DNA of 8,850 nucleotides from Spirochaetaceae bacterium. GTDB lineage: Bacteria > Spirochaetota > Spirochaetia > DSM-27196 > SKKC01. Numbering within the stretch: the first letter of the stretch is position 1; the number at the start of each line of letters is the position of its first letter. This document shows positions 6,285 through 8,850 of the stretch, piece after piece. Made by a program: the position numbers and the translations under genes. The notes under the pieces are model-generated. The model saw nothing but the letters and a program-made list of their open reading frames with translations, was not told the DNA's origin and did no database searches. The stretch spans positions 1 to 8,850 of the forward strand of contig PWGF01000331.1 in the NCBI GenBank assembly GCA_003554375.1, in the 5' to 3' direction.

Positions 6285-8147
6285 TCACGACCGCTTTCGC
6301 TCGCCGAGGAGCAGGATATGCCGCAAGTCTTCCCGCGTGGAAGCGCCCAGCCAGTGTTGTTCGAACGACGGCTGATTGACGATCTGTGCGATCGAGGCAA
6401 GCGTCTTGAGATGCAGGTTCCGGTGGTCGGCGCTCCCGAAAATCATAAAGACAGCCTTGACATCCCACGATCCTTCCGGCCCCTCAAAGCGGACGCCGGA
6501 TTTGTTCCGAACAATCGTCAAGAGCAGGCGCTTCTCTCCGGGAATGATGATATGCGGAATCGCAACCAGCTCGCTCAACGCGGTGGAGCTCAGCTTCTCG
6601 CGCTCGCAGAGCAGTCGGTAGACCTCGTCGGCAGTGAGGCCACACGAGTCGCAAACCTGCTCGCTGGTCATGCGGAAAAGCTCGTGCATGCTCATTGGCT
6701 CTTGGGCGTCGAGGACGATGGCATCGTGCACAAGGCGGTCGAACTCGTCCTCGATAACCTCGTCGCGGTCATGGATGATGTGGCGCAACTCCGCTTCCAG
6801 CTGGTTCTCAGTGATGTTCCGGTTCCGGAGAAACGGCATCTCGTTGAACACCCTCTGGACGACATGCATGAGAGCGAACTCAGAGGAGCTTGCTTTCCGT
6901 TTGCCGTAGAACACGTATACGGTGAAGCCGCCCGCCATGAGGAGGAGCGTAATCAAGAAGGAGACGAGCCCGAGCTCGAAAATCAGAACCGCAAACCCGA
7001 CGCTCCCGACAATGTGCAGCCACGGGTAGAGCGGCGAACGGAAGCTCGGCTTGTACGTGACGATGCGGCTCTCCCGCAGCACGATCACCGAGATGTTGGA
7101 GAGGATGTAGGTCAACATGAGAACGGTCGAGGCCGATTCAACCAGAACCTCCAACGGGAGAAAGAGCACGGCAATCATGAAGAGGCCGGTAATCAACACC
7201 GCCCAATGCGGGGTGTGGAAACGGGGGCTTACGGACGTCAGCATATCCGGCAAAAGGCGATCCCGACCAAGCGCAAAGAGGTAGCGGGAAGCGGACATAA
7301 GCCCGGCATTGGCGGTGGAGATGAATGCCAAGATCGCTGCGACGCTGAGTACTACTGCCCCAAGCGGCCCTAGGAAAACCGTCGCGCCGTCGGTAACCGG
7401 CGTGAGCGATTCGGCTAGAGCGCTTGCCTCCATCACGCCGACGGTAACCAGCACGGTGAACGAGTAGGCAATCACCACGACCACGAGTGAAGCGATCATG
7501 CCCGCGGGGATGTTCTTCTTCGGGTCCCTGATCTCCTCCGCTACGCTTGCCACGTGAAGGAGGCCGCCGTACGCAACGAAAACGAAGCCCGCCGTTGAAA
7601 GCACGCCTTCCGTGCCCGCGGGCGCAAACGGTTCGAAGCGCGGGATCTCGATCGCCGTAAGCCCCCATGACGTATATGCCGCGAGCAGCGCCAGCATGCC
7701 GAGCACGAGGAAGACCTGAAAGCGTCCTGCCTCCCGTACCCCGACGAGGTTGAGTATGATGAAGAGGACGCAGAGTGCCACCGCGATGAGGCTCGGGTCC
7801 AGCGGTATCAGGAGCACCGTAAACGCGGACATTCCCACCAAGGCGAAGGCGCTCTTGAGCGCCAGGGAGAACCAGCTCAGAAGCCCCGCAATGGTGCCTG
7901 CCGCCGGACCGAGGCTCCGGGTGGTGAAGAAGTAATTCCCCCCTGCCTTCGGCATTGCGGTGGTGAGCTCGATGGTGCTCACCATGCCGGTGAGGGCAAG
8001 GAGACCGGCCAAGATGTACGAGACGAACACCGACGGACCTGTTCGAGCAAACGCCAGCCCCGGGAGCACGAAGATGCCCGAGCTGATCATTGCCCCGGAA
8101 GCGATGCAAAATACGTCGATGAGGCGCAACTCACGCTTAAGGCTCAT
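6285..8147 (-). CDS. APC-family amino-acid permease fused to a PTS EIIA-like domain
   Basis: The product has 620 residues. Residues 1-415 form an amino acid-polyamine-organocation transporter of about 12 membrane helices. The start matches the family pattern, with GAMISSGIFVLPG (18-30) in helix 1, MPKAGGNYFF (65-74) after helix 2 and EEIRDPKKNIP (204-214). The cytoplasmic tail has a charged linker (about 416-510) and a PTS EIIA type-2 domain (about 511-615). Its SELVAIPH segment ends in H532, the position phosphorylated in fructose- and nitrogen-type EIIA proteins. It probably imports or exchanges an amino acid at the inner membrane, with the tail sensing phosphotransferase state; the substrate cannot be told. 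ATG 8147 is the first possible start because an in-frame TAG lies four codons before it, and there is no ribosome-binding site. The gene is divergent from pssA. Confidence 0.9.
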   Translation of the reverse strand: MSLKRELRLIDVFCIASGAMISSGIFVLPGLAFARTGPSVFVSYILAGLLALTGMVSTIELTTAMPKAGGNYFFTTRSLGPAAGTIAGLLSWFSLALKSAFALVGMSAFTVLLIPLDPSLIAVALCVLFIILNLVGVREAGRFQVFLVLGMLALLAAYTSWGLTAIEIPRFEPFAPAGTEGVLSTAGFVFVAYGGLLHVASVAEEIRDPKKNIPAGMIASLVVVVIAYSFTVLVTVGVMEASALAESLTPVTDGATVFLGPLGAVVLSVAAILAFISTANAGLMSASRYLFALGRDRLLPDMLTSVSPRFHTPHWAVLITGLFMIAVLFLPLEVLVESASTVLMLTYILSNISVIVLRESRIVTYKPSFRSPLYPWLHIVGSVGFAVLIFELGLVSFLITLLLMAGGFTVYVFYGKRKASSSEFALMHVVQRVFNEMPFLRNRNITENQLEAELRHIIHDRDEVIEDEFDRLVHDAIVLDAQEPMSMHELFRMTSEQVCDSCGLTADEVYRLLCEREKLSSTALSELVAIPHIIIPGEKRLLLTIVRNKSGVRFEGPEGSWDVKAVFMIFGSADHRNLHLKTLASIAQIVNQPSFEQHWLGASTREDLRHILLLGERKRS

Positions 8148-8153
8148 GGGCGG

Positions 8154-8182
8154 ATTCTATATCGACATGGCCGGCGGGGCAA
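8154..8182 (-). promoter_or_regulatory. Candidate permease promoter giving a leaderless mRNA
   Basis: On the - strand TTGCCC (8182-8177) and TAGAAT (8159-8154) are separated by 17 nt. Only 6 nt lie between the -10 box and ATG 8147, so transcription would begin at or next to the A of the start codon. This agrees with the lack of a Shine-Dalgarno sequence. Confidence 0.5.
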
Positions 8183-8265
8183 CATTGGAAGATCGATCCG
8201 GCACTGCACGAGGAAGCAACACGGTGGAACAACCCCATGGGGAAACCAGATTGGCAAAGATCGCC

Positions 8266-8294
8266 TTGCGCCGCGAGTCTACTACCACTATGAT
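8266..8294 (+). promoter_or_regulatory. Candidate pssA promoter
   Basis: TTGCGC (8266-8271) and TATGAT (8289-8294) have a 17-nt spacer in the divergent intergenic region. The -10 box matches consensus at five of six positions; the -35 box keeps only TTG. The leader would be about 125 nt. pssA needs its own promoter because its upstream neighbour points away. Confidence 0.4.
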
Positions 8295-8425
8295 CGGAGC
8301 TCGTTCGGCGCATTCGGGGACACGGTCTCCGGACGCAACGACATCGCGGCACGATGCAGGATGCAGGATGAGCCCGCGGAACCCGGAAAGCCCGCCCGCG
8401 GAGCCTGGAGGAGAGACGCTCAACA

Positions 8426-8850
8426 ATGCCGGAACCAAAGAACGATCGCGACAAGCTCCCCATTGCCCGGTTGCTTCCCAATGCCGTCACCATTCTTGGG
8501 CTCTGTGTAGGGCTTACCTCGATCCGCTTTACCCTGGCCGGCGAATTCGAGCCGGCCGCCATACTCATTATGCTTTCCGCGCTACTTGACCGCTTGGACG
8601 GCTTGCTGGCCCGCCGACTCAACGCCACCAGCTCATTCGGCGCCGAGCTCGACTCGCTTTCGGATTTTGTCTGTTTCGGCGTCGCGCCGGCGTTGCTTAT
8701 GTTCGAGATTTCCTTGGCGGGGGCGCCCGGGTACGGTTGGACCTTCGCTCTGGTATATGCCGTATGCTGTTCTCTCCGGCTCGCCCGTTTTAACGTGCGC
8801 CGAGGGGATCCGGCCGGCCTTCCCAATTCCTTATCGACAGGAGCTCCCGG
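8426..8850 (+). CDS. pssA: CDP-diacylglycerol-serine O-phosphatidyltransferase (3' partial)
   Basis: The frame stays open to the window edge, showing the first 141 residues of a protein usually about 250-290 long. It is an inner-membrane enzyme that joins serine to CDP-diacylglycerol to make phosphatidylserine, the precursor of phosphatidylethanolamine. The CDP-alcohol phosphotransferase signature D-x2-DG-x2-AR-x8-G-x3-D-x3-D is complete at residues 55-80, with D55, D58, G59, A62, R63, G72, D76 and D80. LPNAVTILGL (17-26), FGAELDSLSDFVCFGVAPALL (from 71) and CSLRLARFN point to PssA, rather than phosphatidylglycerophosphate synthase, and to the alphaproteobacterial form. ATG 8426 is preceded by GGAGGAGAGA at 8407-8416. 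In many alphaproteobacteria psd precedes pssA; here no psd is adjacent upstream. Confidence 0.92.
   Translation, partial: MPEPKNDRDKLPIARLLPNAVTILGLCVGLTSIRFTLAGEFEPAAILIMLSALLDRLDGLLARRLNATSSFGAELDSLSDFVCFGVAPALLMFEISLAGAPGYGWTFALVYAVCCSLRLARFNVRRGDPAGLPNSLSTGAP

Noticed and set aside
6136..6468. 110-codon - strand frame whose end contains a repeated 16-residue peptide
   Set aside because: The peptide repeat simply reflects the 48-bp DNA repeat (16 codons). The frame overlaps the permease out of phase and has no ribosome-binding site.
6270..7373. 367-codon open frame on the + strand
   Set aside because: It is antisense to the permease EIIA domain and late membrane helices, which are clearly coding. 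The product is a charged sequence without recognisable motifs.
8167..8425. Possible coding stretch between the permease and pssA, including a psd remnant
   Set aside because: The open frames here have no recognisable psd motifs and no family resemblance, and one merely continues antisense to the permease.

Overview
This is a high-GC bacterial window with six protein genes, most likely from an alphaproteobacterium. The main taxonomic clue is the right-edge phosphatidylserine synthase, whose visible sequence reads like alphaproteobacterial PssA. The assignment is a judgement from sequence resemblance only. By eye the left 3 kb is clearly richer in GC than the right 3 kb.

Layout. (1) Positions 3-2489, + strand: a large membrane protein, cut off at its N-terminus by the window edge, with a soluble spermidine-synthase-like methyltransferase fold followed by a multi-helix membrane domain. 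It carries three Ala/Pro/Gly-rich insertions. (2) Positions 2490-2989: a 500-bp, very GC-rich stretch between convergent genes, with inverted repeats and no credible gene. (3) Positions 2990-4111, - strand: cyclopropane-fatty-acyl-phospholipid synthase (cfa). (4) Positions 4297-6074, - strand: an apparent two-gene operon, Uma2-family (DUF820) nuclease-like gene followed by a SEC-C zinc-motif protein. The two probably overlap by a TTGA junction. The SEC-C protein also holds two CX4CXC motifs in what look like duplicated units. Upstream of the pair lie a consensus extended -10 element and a 48-bp tandem repeat. (5) Positions 6285-8147, - strand: an APC-superfamily amino-acid permease fused to a PTS EIIA-type domain that keeps its phospho-acceptor histidine; its likely promoter implies a leaderless mRNA. 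(6) Position 8426 to the right edge, + strand: pssA, divergent from the permease and truncated by the window.

How the genes fit together. Two genes act on membrane phospholipids: pssA makes phosphatidylserine and cfa modifies unsaturated acyl chains. They are not adjacent and no shared regulation is visible. The permease looks like a transporter under phosphotransferase-type control. The Uma2/SEC-C pair is the least understood part. It has its own promoter region and no recognisable defence, toxin or mobile-element neighbours. No RNA genes, CRISPR arrays, insertion sequences or integrase genes were seen. The best candidates for something undescribed are the SEC-C protein with its duplicated cysteine motif, its coupling to Uma2, and the repeat-bearing regulatory region in front of them.
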